Below the pieces are notes generated by a model. The model worked only from the letters and a program-made list of their open reading frames with translations. It had not been told where the DNA came from and did no database searches. Below, piece by piece: positions 49,001-59,181 of a stretch of 64,000 nt of DNA. A program made the position numbers and the translations under genes. Numbering within the stretch: position 1 is the stretch's first letter; every line of letters begins with the position of its first letter. The stretch spans positions 235,299-299,298 of the forward strand of contig JAGYXB010001857.1 of assembly GCA_022495005.1 (NCBI GenBank). The letters are read 5' to 3'. The DNA is from Rhyacophila brunnea (lineage: Eukaryota > Arthropoda > Insecta > Trichoptera > Rhyacophilidae).

Positions 49001-49556
49001 CGTTTACACGAGTAAATTGTGGAAACTGCTTTCTAAATGAAACAATTTTCGCTTTTGTTTGGGATTTGTTATGCTGCTGTTTAGAAGCACACGACCACTC
49101 CGTACCACGCTTTCTCGCAAACTGAAATGAACGCGGTTTTAATAAATAAATCTGAAGAGCAATACGAATAGGATTCGTTTGCCTCGGGCCAAGTCGGATA
49201 CGTTCGGGCGCATTCGATGCATAAATAAATACATACATAATAATATTGTTATTATGTGCGTTTTGCCGAAACAAAATGCATGGATTACATGAAGTTTTAT
49301 AATTTCGAGAAAAATGGAGTATTTATTGTAGGGACATCCAAATAATAATTTTAATACAGTGATATAATAATTGGGGATACGGCGAAATTATGTTTGGTTA
49401 TTATTATTATATTTTAAAACAACCAGACTGTTATTTAAATATTTTAAATCCAATAGTAGGTACAAAGTTAATTAGGTTTATAGCACTGGTCACTGAGTGA
49501 CTACAGTACTCACATACATAATACAAATTTTAATAAATCATGATGAATAATCTATT
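46006..49556. other. 3.5 kb unassigned sequence
   Basis: More G+C-rich patches occur at 46310-46400 and 47390-47540. The frames there (46129-46365 and 47337-47636, minus) and at 48895-49274 have no recognised domain. No repeat termini were resolved. Confidence 0.4.
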
Positions 49557-49690
49557 CAAAAGTTATTCCCATTGTTCAGCGAGCATCTACCTCCCGTAAT
49601 CACATATGCATAAGAAACATGGAGCCTCAAAACTAGTCCAGATCCAAAATACATAATAATAAATGTCCGCTTACAAATCATACAATGGAA
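49557..49690 (+). mobile_element. RTE-type LINE, internal fragment
   Basis: It encodes the decayed L-P-P-V-I-T-Y-A-stop-E-T-W-S-L segment that corresponds to L-P-V-M-T-Y-A-C-E-T-W-T-L in the 16.3 kb copy, followed by a diverged Q-N/I-Q-W-R-like tail. An in-frame stop replaces the cysteine. No 3' terminus is present. It is an old fragment. Confidence 0.75.
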
Positions 49691-50647
49691 GGTACCTACC
49701 TATGTAAACATTTGTCAATACAAAAATGCAGATGCACAAAATAACATTCATTTGAAACTCAGCGCGCGTCCACACCTGCAAAGATTGCTAAAAAAGTAAA
49801 TATAAGTAAGTGAATAAATAATTTGGACAGTCCTCACCGTAAAAAAATTGCACGCTTTAATCAACACTCCAAAGAACAAATGTCCGTACGTTCATCGGAA
49901 GTATAACAATAAAAAAATCCCCCCAAATCAGATCAGATCAATCTGATAAAAATACGAAAGTCATTTGCCATAATTCAGGGCGTTGACGGCAGTTTTGTTT
50001 TATGACGTCGTAATGAGGGAAAAGCCATTAAACGCAAAAAACACAAAACTGCGTGTATTAAAGAGTATAGATTAAAATATCACCTAGGCACTCTACGTAG
50101 AATAAAATTAATAGTGTTAGGTATCTCTTAAACCAAGGCCTACTATTAGCTAAGCCGTAAAACTAAACTGTAAGCTTCGATGGTAGTGCTAGTTATTGCT
50201 AATCCTTTTAATACTTACTTACTTCATCTTGTCACGCCCCAGTGTTGAGACCATGACCCCCATAAGGGCCGACCAGTTAAGTCAAAAAAACACAAACCAC
50301 AAATTTGCTCGAATAATAAAAAAAGTCGCCTCCACAAGGAATATTTACACTTTAAAATACATGGCTGTGTGATGCAATTTGATGTGGTGTGTTGTGTGAT
50401 GATTGATGTACCTAATTAAATGATAATTATGTTTAGAATTAATTATTTTAAGTCTGACTTACAAAATGGCTATTTAACCAATATGGCGAAGGGTTGCATG
50501 TTTCTTGGCTACTATAAAAGGAGGTCGCAATCAGTGCTTCATAATATGATGATGAAAGCCGAAAACTCAATAAATCAACTGGATTTATTTAAAAATTGCT
50601 GAAAATACACAGAATCACCTTAACTATGAGGTTACGCGGAAACCATA
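49691..50647. other. Unassigned sequence
   Basis: A+T-rich; the frame at 50420-50602 has no recognised domain. Confidence 0.4.
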
Positions 50648-50655
50648 TGAGGAAC

Positions 50656-50897
50656 TTCTTTCGACCATGTCGGATCCTAATAGGATCATATGGGCCTCCA
50701 CAGAGTGGAGGTTTGTATTGACAGATTTTTGTTTTTACGAGAAATGGATGTCAGCCACTTGCTCAACCTATTAGGTCCATACTCTGACTCATACACAAAT
50801 TGAAAAACAATATGTGTACTAGCCAGACCCAGGATTCGAACCTGGGACCCTCGACTCTATAGGCCGGCATTTAAGCCACTCGGCCATCGTGGGTGTG
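50656..50897 (-). mobile_element. tRNA-derived SINE, copy 2, with 8-bp target duplication
   Basis: This is the best preserved copy. The A box (TGGCCGAGTGG) is at 50876-50886 and the B box (GGTTCGAATCC) at 50832-50842 on the minus strand. The body is shared with copies 1 and 3 and the tail is GAAAGAA-like. TGAGGAAC lies immediately outside both ends (50648-50655 and 50898-50905), a clear target duplication that fixes the element borders. Confidence 0.93.
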
Positions 50898-50905
50898 TGA
50901 GGAAC

Positions 50906-51188
50906 ACTACTGTCGAAAATCACTGTCCTTAGCCTTAGCGATAGGGAGAGGGGCCCGCCATACATCGAGGTCTGAGGGGCCGCTTCAGGTTAAGACATAG
51001 GACAAGCAGCAGGTCGCGCTATTTCCCTCGGTCCCTAGCCATGTCAGACCTGCGGCGCGTAGATCGATTTTGTAGCACTGCTGCAGGGCAAGGGAGGATC
51101 GGCCACGACAACGGAACTCTTGAGGCTATGCCGCAGTATGCATCCAACCACGTGAAGCGTCTCGTGATAACTCGAGTGTTTGTAACCC
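50906..51188. other. G+C-rich unassigned sequence
   Basis: A block rich in CpG and GGGCC-type sequence between the SINE and the nested MITE. The plus frame 51041-51274 runs into the MITE and is not a gene. It may be the remains of another repeat. Confidence 0.35.
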
Positions 51189-51191
51189 TAA

Positions 51192-52079
51192 GCCGGCTCT
51201 CACATAAAAACTCGTCTCGTGTATCGCACAGCCATTCAAACCTTCCGACAACTGGGATCCAGTGTTACTTGTGAAGACCGCGCATATATCTACTTAGCGA
51301 CAGTCGCGCGTAGCCTTCGAAACGTATATATATATATTTGAATGCGGTGATCAGCGAGCCGGTATAGGAATGACCAATTCGTTTGTATGTGACTTCGACT
51401 CTTCGACTTGGAGCCCGAGAAGGATGCAACTTGTCGATTGCAGCAGCAGATGTTTTTTTTCAAACGAAAGAGGGCTCGCATATCAGAACTCGCCGCATGC
51501 GTCTTACGACGAATTCGTCGATGTGACGTCATCGTAAAACAAGAAACAAACGTTATCAAATGGAGCTTCGCAGATTGGCCGATGAAACTGTCACGCTGCG
51601 ACGCTCCTGCATGCGACGAATTGCGTTTGCTAGAGCCTGCATGTCGATATCGAAAAATGTCGAATCCGCGCATGCGCACAGCCGCACAATCGGCCATTTC
51701 TGTCTTAAGAGTGTCTCTGTCTCTGTCTACACTGTAATTGCTCGCTCATCGTTGGTCACCGCGTTTGACGTTTGTTCATACAATCAACACAATAAAAATG
51801 CCAGACGAGAGACTTCTCCTTTTTCGCGTTTGATGTTTGCCGATTTGCAGATGTGCGAGGTTGTAGCATGCCACATTCGCCGGCGGTCTTGGAAGTTTTG
51901 ATTTATGGCCGTCAGGCACACAAGGCGAGTTGTGATGTGCGAGCCGGCAAACAGTCGCATTCGACCAATATGCGGAGTTCCATTTGGCAACGTGTCACGT
52001 GTGTTTTGGGAATAACGATGACGTCACATCGACGTATTCCACACGTTTTAGGCGGACGGGTTTTAATGTGAGAGCCGAC
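51192..52079. mobile_element. Harbinger-type MITE (outer), interrupted by a related MITE
   Basis: The left end GCCGGCTCTCACATAAAAAC and the right end (reverse complement) GTCGGCTCTCACATTAAAAC are inverted copies, flanked by TAA at 51189-51191 and 52080-52082. With the inner element and a three-base duplication removed it is 406 bp, against 404 bp for the uninterrupted relative at 58534-58937, and the two align along their length. The TAA duplication fits PIF/Harbinger mobilisation. Frames of 109-135 codons across it on both strands arise from the G+C-rich palindromic sequence. Confidence 0.9.
51470..51948. mobile_element. Harbinger-type MITE (inner), nested in inverted orientation
   Basis: The left end resembles GGGCTCGCATATCAGAACTC; the right end (reverse complement) is GCCGGCTCGCACATCACAAC, the same TIR type as the outer element. 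AAA flanks it at 51467-51469 and 51949-51951. The homologous position in the 58.5 kb copy reads straight through (CAAACTAAAAAGTCGCATCC), giving an empty site. Internal sequence at 51520-51600 is the reverse complement of the outer right half, so the inner copy lies in the opposite orientation. Confidence 0.85.
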
Positions 52080-52082
52080 TAA

Positions 52083-52649
52083 GATTCAACGGAGACATTC
52101 TTTTAATGTAATTACCGTAAACCGGTTAAACTGTTGAATAAACATAATATTGCAATAAAATTACTAAATAGGTGTAATATAAAGGTAGTTAGTTGGTACC
52201 TTCCTAATTTTCATCGACTCTATCGGTAGGTATTTTGAAATGTCGTTAAATAATGTTGATGCCGGCCTTCGGATTTATACAACAAAAAAGTGTCTTATTG
52301 AAACGAAACATCTGGATGGAATTATGTTAGCATAGGATAGCTAAATCCTCCATAAATTATGATGGTAAATGACCCACCTAGTACCGCCTTTTTCAACCAT
52401 TATTATCTTTGAAAATTATAAATTATAGTCAAAAATCTTTAATATTTCGCATTTGGTCAGTTTGTGTTAGCGGAAATCACACGTGTTCGCAATATTCGAG
52501 TCCAACTAAAAGAACACGTGTACACTGCAAAAAATACATGCTTCTATGCATTCAGTAAGTAATTATTGTTTTTCTCATTTTAAAGACATAGCAATTCCTG
52601 CGCTTAGTTGGCTTAGTACAAAATAAGGTACATCTGTCCGTAAACACAA
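52083..52649. other. A+T-rich spacer
   Basis: No gene or repeat was recognised. Confidence 0.45.
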
Positions 52650-52980
52650 TAAATGATCATCGTCAGCCGTGATCGAATTCAATGGCGAAGGGTGGAGGTA
52701 GGCTGTTAAGATCCGACATAAATAGTGCAAACTAAATTTTAGGTAGGCATTGTTTAGTTGAATTTTAAATATAAACCAGCACCATCTGAAAATTGTATTC
52801 TTAGTTCAATGAAAGCAAATAAGTAGGTACGCTTGACAAAGTTTAGTGTGCAGTTTTATATCAAATATTAACAGCCTACCTCCACCCCTCGCCATTGGGG
52901 TCGATCCACTACTGGATAAAGGCATGCCCTAGCTCAATCCACTCTTCTCGGTCCCTAGTTCTTTGTTCCCACGTACATCA
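52650..52980 (-). mobile_element. RTE-type LINE 3' end, split by a MITE
   Basis: On the minus strand 52901-52980 encodes D-R-E-E-W-I-E-L then A-F-I-Q and W-I-D, matching the end of the 16.7 kb RTE copy. The element tail (CACGGCTGACGATGATC) continues at 52650-52672 beyond the MITE. Joining across the MITE with one TCGA removed restores the alignment with the other RTE ends. Only the last 100 bases or so of the LINE remain. Confidence 0.85.
52677..52900. mobile_element. TIR MITE family M, single copy inside an RTE end
   Basis: Its 224 bp have termini CAATGGCGAAGGGTGGAGGT on the left and CAATGGCGAGGGGTGGAGGT on the right (as reverse complement), extending with few mismatches to about 45 bases. 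TCGA flanks it at 52673-52676 and 52901-52904. It matches the outer parts of the 37.26 kb copy. The superfamily is not certain; the 4-bp duplication is unlike Harbinger, hAT or mariner. Confidence 0.88.
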
Positions 52981-53084
52981 ACATCCGAGCTATATATATA
53001 ATATCTGTAAACGCCTGTCACAACCACACAACGGATTAATAAAAAGAAATGTCAAGCCAATGCCATAAAACGCTGGAAATACAA

Positions 53085-53270
53085 AGCCCGCCCACTGTCC
53101 TCGAATATTACCAATATTGAACACGCGTTTTGTTGACGTGTCAATTCTTACAAGTTATAATGTATTAATGCATGCGTAACTATTGAAAATAACAAATTCT
53201 TTAACGCGTGTTTAAGTTTTACCCATATTTCTCCACACTCGAGAATTATAGCTTCTTACAGCCACACCCA
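53085..53270 (+). repeat. Dispersed repeat R2, fullest plus-strand copy
   Basis: Joins the part seen at 8.35 kb (TATTACCAATATTGAACACG) with the part seen at 31.6, 26.3 and 41.2 kb (TTTAACGCGTGTTTAAG, CTCCACACTCGAG). This links five scattered pieces into one family. Confidence 0.6.
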
Positions 53271-53306
53271 CGATGCGATATTTACGCCGCGCGGCGATCG
53301 TGGGTG
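53265..53306. repeat. Inverted pair of CACCCACGAT sequences
   Basis: CACCCACGAT on the plus strand faces its reverse complement ATCGTGGGTG, with a CGCCGCGCGGCG palindrome in between. CACCCACGAT is also the first 10 bases of the SINE head, so this may be two inverted SINE-head fragments. Confidence 0.45.
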
Positions 53307-54234
53307 CAATTGATTTAAGTATACAAAAGTGTTTTAAGATAACACTTTCATAATAGGTACATATTAATAATAAAACTTTCTTTATAGTGTAGGTGGGTAC
53401 TTCGTTGATAGATTAATTTTAATTAACAGTGATGGAGAACAATCGAGAAATTGGTACCGATCGCTTTTATCGCCTGCTGGTACGAGGTTCAACACTCTTG
53501 ACGCGAAATCCGGTTATGAAATGCAACGCACCGTCCAGTTCCATGCAGATATCAATGATATTATTACACACGTAACATACGTATGCAATCTTATACACTA
53601 TTATTATATTATTACATGAGTGTCAAACTTCTTGACGTCGCTGGGCCTAATTGAGTGAAGAAGAATTTCCTTACACCTATCTCCATCAGAACGAATTTGA
53701 CCTGTGAATTTAATAAAATCCCACCAAAACTTCTTTCATTTCATTATCTCTAAAAAGTACGCTTTGAATTATTTACAAAATTCCATTTATAACTGAGGAC
53801 AAGAGCTTTATTTTACGTTAAAATATAATTTTTATAATAACTGGGTTTTGGAGCCGGGTCCACATGCTGCCCGCGGGCAGGATGTTCATGACTGTATCAT
53901 CTTTTAAAAAACCCAAGGGCGAAGACTCTACTCTACATTCAACAAACATTAACTGATAAATTCGATCTGATCTGACGGAAACGACAATAATTATTATTTT
54001 CATTTGAATTATTGGCAATTTGAAATTACATACAGTGACATCTATCTATTTCAACTGAAGTAATAAATTATTATCGAATAAAATAACCTATTTGACAATA
54101 TTGTAATAGAAGCCATCAGTGACCACATAATGACCATAAATAATATGTGTCCACGACCACTTCTTTAGGCTGTCGAAGAAATTCTACTTATCCGTGGTCG
54201 CCATGACTGTCATCCTATTCCGACCGTTACAAAT
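53307..54234. other. A+T-rich unassigned sequence
   Basis: The frame at 53818-54018 (minus) is unrecognised. No repeat termini were seen. Confidence 0.4.
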
Positions 54235-54705
54235 TTAGTCAAATATTATTTGATAACAGCGATTACACGTAAATTTGTACGTCTTACATTTCACCGTAGC
54301 ACAGTTCATCGTGACTTGTCTTACCGGATAGAGATGGCCGTATAGCATTGAGATCAAACAATTACGCATTTGTCTTAAGGATATGCAGCCAATTTTATTA
54401 GATTCAATAAGAACATTAAGTTGATATTCTGATAATGATCGGTATCAAATATTTGATCGATATGACTTGATACTTAGGTATGTACATTTTTAAAACTTTT
54501 TTTTGTACTTACATAATATTATATACTTACGATATGTTGATATTTATAATTTACGTAGGTACCTAGAAGTCTTTCCCTTGTATTCCGATGGTTTTAATTT
54601 ACGTATTTTTAATTGTTTATTTAGACATGAATTTGATCTCAATATTATACGGCCATCTATTTACAATATAACATCTCACAGGTTCTGCCGTATACACTCT
54701 ATAGA
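54235..54705 (+). repeat. Dispersed repeat R4, copy B
   Basis: Collinear partner of 19138-19540 (CCGTAGCACAGTTCA, TTAGATTCAATAA, GTATTCCGATGGTTT, TCAATATTATACGGCCATC). The frame at 54503-54715 is inside it and is not conserved in copy A. Confidence 0.7.
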
Positions 54706-54712
54706 TAGTATT

Positions 54713-54836
54713 TAGCGGCCTCCCAGGAGCCCGAAATCCGGTTGGCTTGAAAAACAGGCAAGCCAGGTTGAAGTTTTCTTCTGGCATCCCCAGCACGTCG
54801 CCGAGTCAGGTCCAACGTCTCCGCTTCACTCTCAAC
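54713..54836 (-). repeat. Coding-like segment shared with 8.5 kb
   Basis: On the minus strand an open frame of about 42 codons reads V-E-S-E-A-E-T-L-D-L-T-R-R-R-A and continues to G-S-W-E-A-A. It is G+C-rich in an A+T-rich setting and is related to 8541-8660, where the same frame is damaged. A mobile-element ORF fragment or a retrocopied exon are both possible; the source protein is not recognised. Confidence 0.5.
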
Positions 54837-54883
54837 GTGGTGAGAGGCTACTTGGTGCGTTCTCTTATCTTTATTCTCTTATT

Positions 54884-54995
54884 AAAATTAACCTAACCAA
54901 ACCTAACAATTAATCCAGTATATCGGCTCTTTTCATTTTTTTTTTGCTGCTGACTTTCTGTAAAGTGTAAACGTAAACCGACAAGAACAGTGTTT
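54884..54995 (-). repeat. Dispersed repeat with TTAGG-like units
   Basis: The reverse complement includes CCGATATACTGGATTAATTG, then three TTAGG/TTTGG units, matching 28565-28686. Shorter tract than at 28.6 kb. Confidence 0.65.
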
Positions 54996-55067
54996 ATTAA
55001 AACATGAATTTTATGTCAGTAGGTAGGTACCTACTATAACTATGCGACCCAAACAGGTTGGATGGTC

Positions 55068-55118
55068 TTTAATATACGGCCATATATTTCCGATAAAACA
55101 TTTCACGGTGAAGTGTGA
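55068..55118 (+). repeat. Dispersed repeat R4, short piece
   Basis: ATACGGCCATATATTTCCGATAAAACAT-TCACG matches the right end of R4 at 19476-19520. Confidence 0.55.
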
Positions 55119-55684
55119 TACGGCGAACTGCTTACGTTCAAGTTTCCAGACACGATGTTAAATACACAATTATTTAAAATATTATTATCTAATAAAGTTT
55201 ACCGATGTCTACACGCGATAGGTACGTCGATGCATAAACGCTTTTACGTTTGGTTTTGTCATTCGTTTTAATTATGGAAATTGTCTGAACTTTAAATAGT
55301 ATGCAGTTCAAATAAATACTATTCATTCAATGGGGTCAGACAACCCTTAAATGTTTAAATAATATATTAAAATCTAAATCTGTATTGAGCGATGTTCTGT
55401 GGTTGAATGCTGCATTTTCAGCAAGTCGTTCTTATTTATGACATTATTTATTTATTTTACTCTTGGTGAAATCAATGTGTGTAACTAAAAAACATTTATA
55501 TTATTCTGCGGAAGATTTCACAGTAGCCACGGACAGGGACCACAACGAGACCACAATGTTGAATGAAAATAACCAGGTCCTAGATTCTAGAATAAAAGGA
55601 GTGGTCAATAAAATATCCATGCAATCCACAGAACAGACCCAGTTGCCGTTGGCAGGGCAGGGCATAGATTATAATAGACTATAG
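55119..55684. other. Unassigned, with an unrecognised 73-codon frame
   Basis: The plus frame at 55463-55684 (first ATG 55475) has a less A+T-rich second half with a hydrophilic product (for example TVATDRDHNETT). It ends just before the MITE at 55688. No domain, splice acceptor or neighbour supports it as a gene. Confidence 0.3.
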
Positions 55685-55687
55685 TTA

Positions 55688-56028
55688 GGCCCGTTTCAGA
55701 CGGGACACTGGTGTCGCGCTCGTATATAATAAGGAGGCCTTTGTATTCTAATAAATTGGCCTTTGTATTATGTTTATGGACGCCCTAGAGCTAATGAGTC
55801 AACGCGTGTCCGGTACACTTTTCTGTGGGCCGCTACATTCTCAAGCCGCCGATACACTTCCTTTTATTAGCGCAGCCAGTTTTATGTTCTAATTTATAAC
55901 GCGAAATTATGCGTTGACTCATTAGCTCTGGGGCGTTCATAAATATAATACAAAGGCCCCTTTATTCGAATACAAAGGCCTCCTATATTATATCGAGCGC
56001 GACACCGGTGTCCCGTCTGAAGCGGGCC
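55688..56028. mobile_element. Foldback MITE with 118-bp arms, TTA target duplication
   Basis: Arms 55688-55805 and 55911-56028 are inverted copies differing by 8 substitutions and two one-base gaps. Ends read GGCCCGTTTCAGACGGGACA and GGCCCGCTTCAGACGGGACA. TTA flanks both sides (55685-55687 and 56029-56031), fitting a PIF/Harbinger-type mover. Inside each arm, GGCCTTTGTATT occurs twice. The loop of about 105 bases is non-coding. Confidence 0.93.
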
Positions 56029-56031
56029 TTA

Positions 56032-57452
56032 GACCAATATTGTAAAGCGATATTTCGACGTCTTAATCTACAAACCAGCTAACTGATCTTTTGACCAAAA
56101 ATGAGATTTTTGTTGTAAAGCATGTTTTCTATGCTCACACTAAATTTGAAACTCCTAAATATATAAATAAATGCGTTATCGTTCTTCACTCAAAACAGCC
56201 AACTGCAGGTGCCAAATTTCCAATATCATAACATAAATGGAACAACTCGGCATACATTTTCTTTAGGTATATATAAATATATAAATATCTATAGGTATAC
56301 CTAAAATAGTGTATTAATTCATAGTGCAGCTTATTTGTAAAAAATTAAATTTTCCAAGCGTATTTTAGTTATTGTTAAATTCTGCTCGATAATTAAATTA
56401 TTAAGTTTTTTCTCCATCCTGAACAATTTGCCCAAATGGAATTAGCCGGTTTACGGATTAAGCAGCCGATTTGCTTTATAACTTAAGTAGGTACACTATA
56501 GTCAGGCCGTGATACGAAACTGTAATCTTCGTGCTACTGCTAGTTACCGCTCATATTTCGAACGCAATATACTAAATTGTTATTGTAAAATGGTAATAAT
56601 TTAAACGAAATATGCAATCGAAAATCTATAATTTATTACCTAAACTTTTAGTTATATGTTACTAACTTCCCACAAAAACACTCCAGTGCCTAGAGGGTGG
56701 TAACGTCCGTTTTAGGAAACATTGCGCTATTTAACTAGAACTAGACCTAGGTCCAATCTAAGCGCTGTCGTTGGCTACAATTCAAGTTGGAAATACCTTG
56801 CACGCTCATCTATCGTCAACCAATCGGTGTCGATTAATAATGCATAGTATGCCATTACTTAAACTTGAACTACAAAAAATCCCTTTGTTTACGAAGGAAT
56901 GTCTGTCGTCTTAAAATTATTCTAGACATTGACCCTTATTTAAAATTTGATCTTTCAGTCTGCGACCAATGACGTGCAAGAAAGGGTTTAAATTACTGAA
57001 CGATACAATCAAATCGAAGAGTGATTTAAATATCTCACTGTCATTAAAACAATACAAGAGTGAAACACAAAAAATCGCAAGGTTTCGAGTAATTTGTTTT
57101 CATAAACATTATAACGATTCCCTAGTTCTTAGGGAAATAACTCAAAATTTCAAGGTTTTGAGTTAATCATGCTATTCGATGTAGAAAGGTCTTATCGTTA
57201 TAATTCAAAAAAATCAGATTAATCATAAATTCAATTATAAACGGGAATGTATGGGTTGATTATGTGTTAAACTGTAAGAAGTTCATTTGAACTAAATAAA
57301 AAATAAACACATTTACTTCAAAAACTAGAACATTGAAAAAATGAGAATTCAGACGATATTATCGTAGAACAAGGTATTTTGAGTTAGTTCCACAGATACC
57401 TCGAATCGAAATTATGTCGAGTTTTCTGCCGTTTACCGTAAGGTACCAAAAG
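56032..57452. other. A+T-rich unassigned sequence
   Basis: The plus frame at 56969-57166 is unrecognised. No repeats were resolved. Confidence 0.4.
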
Positions 57453-57460
57453 CCCTAGTG

Positions 57461-58158
57461 CAGGGATGGCGAACCTTTTTACGTACACGTGCCAAAATTT
57501 CCCAAATATTATTTTTTGACTGTCTGACGTGTCGAGCAGTTTTTCAAGTAGTTCGAGCAGGAAAAAAATGAAAAAATAGTTATAAGAATTCTATTAAAAC
57601 AGTTTAAAAATTATAGGAAATTGAGTTCGAGAGTATTATTACTATAATACCTACTTAGTTTGGTTCTTTACGCACAAATTGACGCCAAAATTTCTTGGAT
57701 CAGAGAGGCATCCTCTCTCTACAGTGGTCTCAAGTCACTCTTAAGCATTGTAAAATGATTGTAAATCGATCAAAACCAGAGGTTCGCGACACGGCTTACC
57801 CCGCAGTGCTATAATATTCTATGCAATTCACATTAAATATAATGCCTATTCTTCAAGAGTATCAGATGCCTACCTATACAATGCGATCTGTCATTAATGC
57901 ATGAATTTCGTCGTTTCCGTTTCCGTTTGCGCATCGATTGTTATAGAATATAGATACTTACTTATATTATTGGTAAACATATTAATAAAAACCGAAGAAA
58001 ATACGCATTTTTAATATTGTATACCCAATATATAGGTATTTGTAAAACTTTTTGTAAAAAAAATATCTTTTCAATTTTATCTATTTTTTTTCTCTTCAAC
58101 ACAAAACATTCGCGTGCCATGTAAAATCATCTCGCGTGCCATAGGTTCGCCATCACTG
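57461..58158. mobile_element. Non-autonomous hAT element, 8-bp target duplication
   Basis: Termini CAGGGATGGCGAACC and CAGTGATGGCGAACC (right end, reverse complement) match at 14 of 15 positions. CCCTAGTG flanks both ends exactly (57453-57460 and 58159-58166). Eight-base duplications and CAG starts are hallmarks of hAT transposons. GTGCCA-type motifs recur just inside each end. The 698 bp encode no transposase fragment that I can see, so it needs an enzyme from an autonomous relative. Confidence 0.93.
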
Positions 58159-58166
58159 CCCTAGTG

Positions 58167-58530
58167 TGACACTACATAGTGTTTTTCAATTTTGAGAACA
58201 AAATGGTTGTGTTCCAGCTGTTGTCCTACTAACCTATGGTGATTGAACGCCACTGTCTATAAAGTTGTATTATTTATTGTAAATCTCTTAAATTTACATA
58301 TATTTTTTACTCACCGTGATATTATCTCATGTGACAAATTTCCAAAATACAAATAGCTGTGTAGTGTTTCCCATAGTCGAAATATCCACGAACATTGTAA
58401 ATAAAGCTTACAAAATGTTTGTAACGACCTTTTATGTAAGCCAAATCGCACACCTAAGCTCATCTCGACTGCAACACGTCGATTATGTTGATGTTATTTT
58501 GTTGGTATTCACAAAACACATGACGTAATT
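58167..58530. other. Spacer between hAT and Harbinger elements
   Basis: No gene or repeat was recognised; the frame 58316-58528 is unsupported. Confidence 0.4.
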
Positions 58531-58533
58531 TAA

Positions 58534-58937
58534 GCCGGCTCCCACATCCAAACTCGCCCGTCAGCCGCACAGTCATAAATCAAACCTACTAGGAACGTCG
58601 ATCCGGTGTTGCATATGAAGACCGCCCACATCTGCCTAGCGACAGTCGCGCGTAACCTCTCGAAACGTATAGATATTTGGATGCGGCGATCGGCGAGCTG
58701 GTATAGGAATGACCAATTCGTAGATGTTCGTATGCGTTCTGGCGTCTTCGACTCGCAGCCCGAGAAACATGCGATTTGTTGATAGCAGCACTAGATGTTT
58801 TTTTTTCAAACTAAAAAGTCGCATCCGACCAATCTGCGGAGCTCCATTTGGCAACGTGTGTTTTGTGATTAACGATGACGTTACATCGACTTATTCGACA
58901 CGTTGCAGACTGGGCGAGCTTAGATTTCAGCGTCAGC
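58534..58937. mobile_element. Harbinger-type MITE, uninterrupted copy
   Basis: A 404-bp relative of the outer MITE at 51192-52079, flanked by TAA at 58531-58533 and 58938-58940. The left end GCCGGCTCCCACATCCAAAC is well preserved; the right end is diverged (about two thirds of positions pair). It holds the uninterrupted CAAACTAAAAAGTCGCATCC site where the 51 kb copy carries an insertion. The frames across it are not genes. Confidence 0.88.
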
Positions 58938-59044
58938 TAATATACCTCAACACTCAAGTCGATGCGACATTTTAGTTTGAAAGAAACAGTTGGAGTCACA
59001 AGGCAAAAAATCGCACCGGCACATGTGCAGGAGCTGTTTTTTCA

Positions 59045-59181
59045 TTGATTTCGGCTAGCCGCGTAACGTCACTGTCCCGGCATTGCCTCACCTATGCGTA
59101 CGGAAGAAAGCTGCAGTATTGAGCCTAGTTTTGATTTATGACTATATCCTAGTCTAGACGATTTTCAATTTGCGACTGGGC
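59045..59181 (-). mobile_element. Harbinger-type MITE, inverted end fragment
   Basis: The minus strand matches the left half of the 20779-21028 MITE: ATTGAAAATCG, ATAGTCATAAAT, CCGGGACAGTGACGT, CTAGCC. Its terminus GCCCAGTCGCAAATTGAAAA is followed outside by TAA (59182-59184). Sequence between 58941 and 59045 may belong to it, but no second end was found. Confidence 0.6.

Noticed and set aside
51290..51737. Overlapping 109-135 codon frames on both strands
   Set aside because: They lie inside the nested MITE; frames on opposite strands overlap and are not kept in the 58.5 kb copy.
58534..59181. A single 650-bp MITE
   Set aside because: Comparison with the 51.2 kb copy and the TAA at 58938-58940 place the end at 58937; the rest is a separate inverted fragment.
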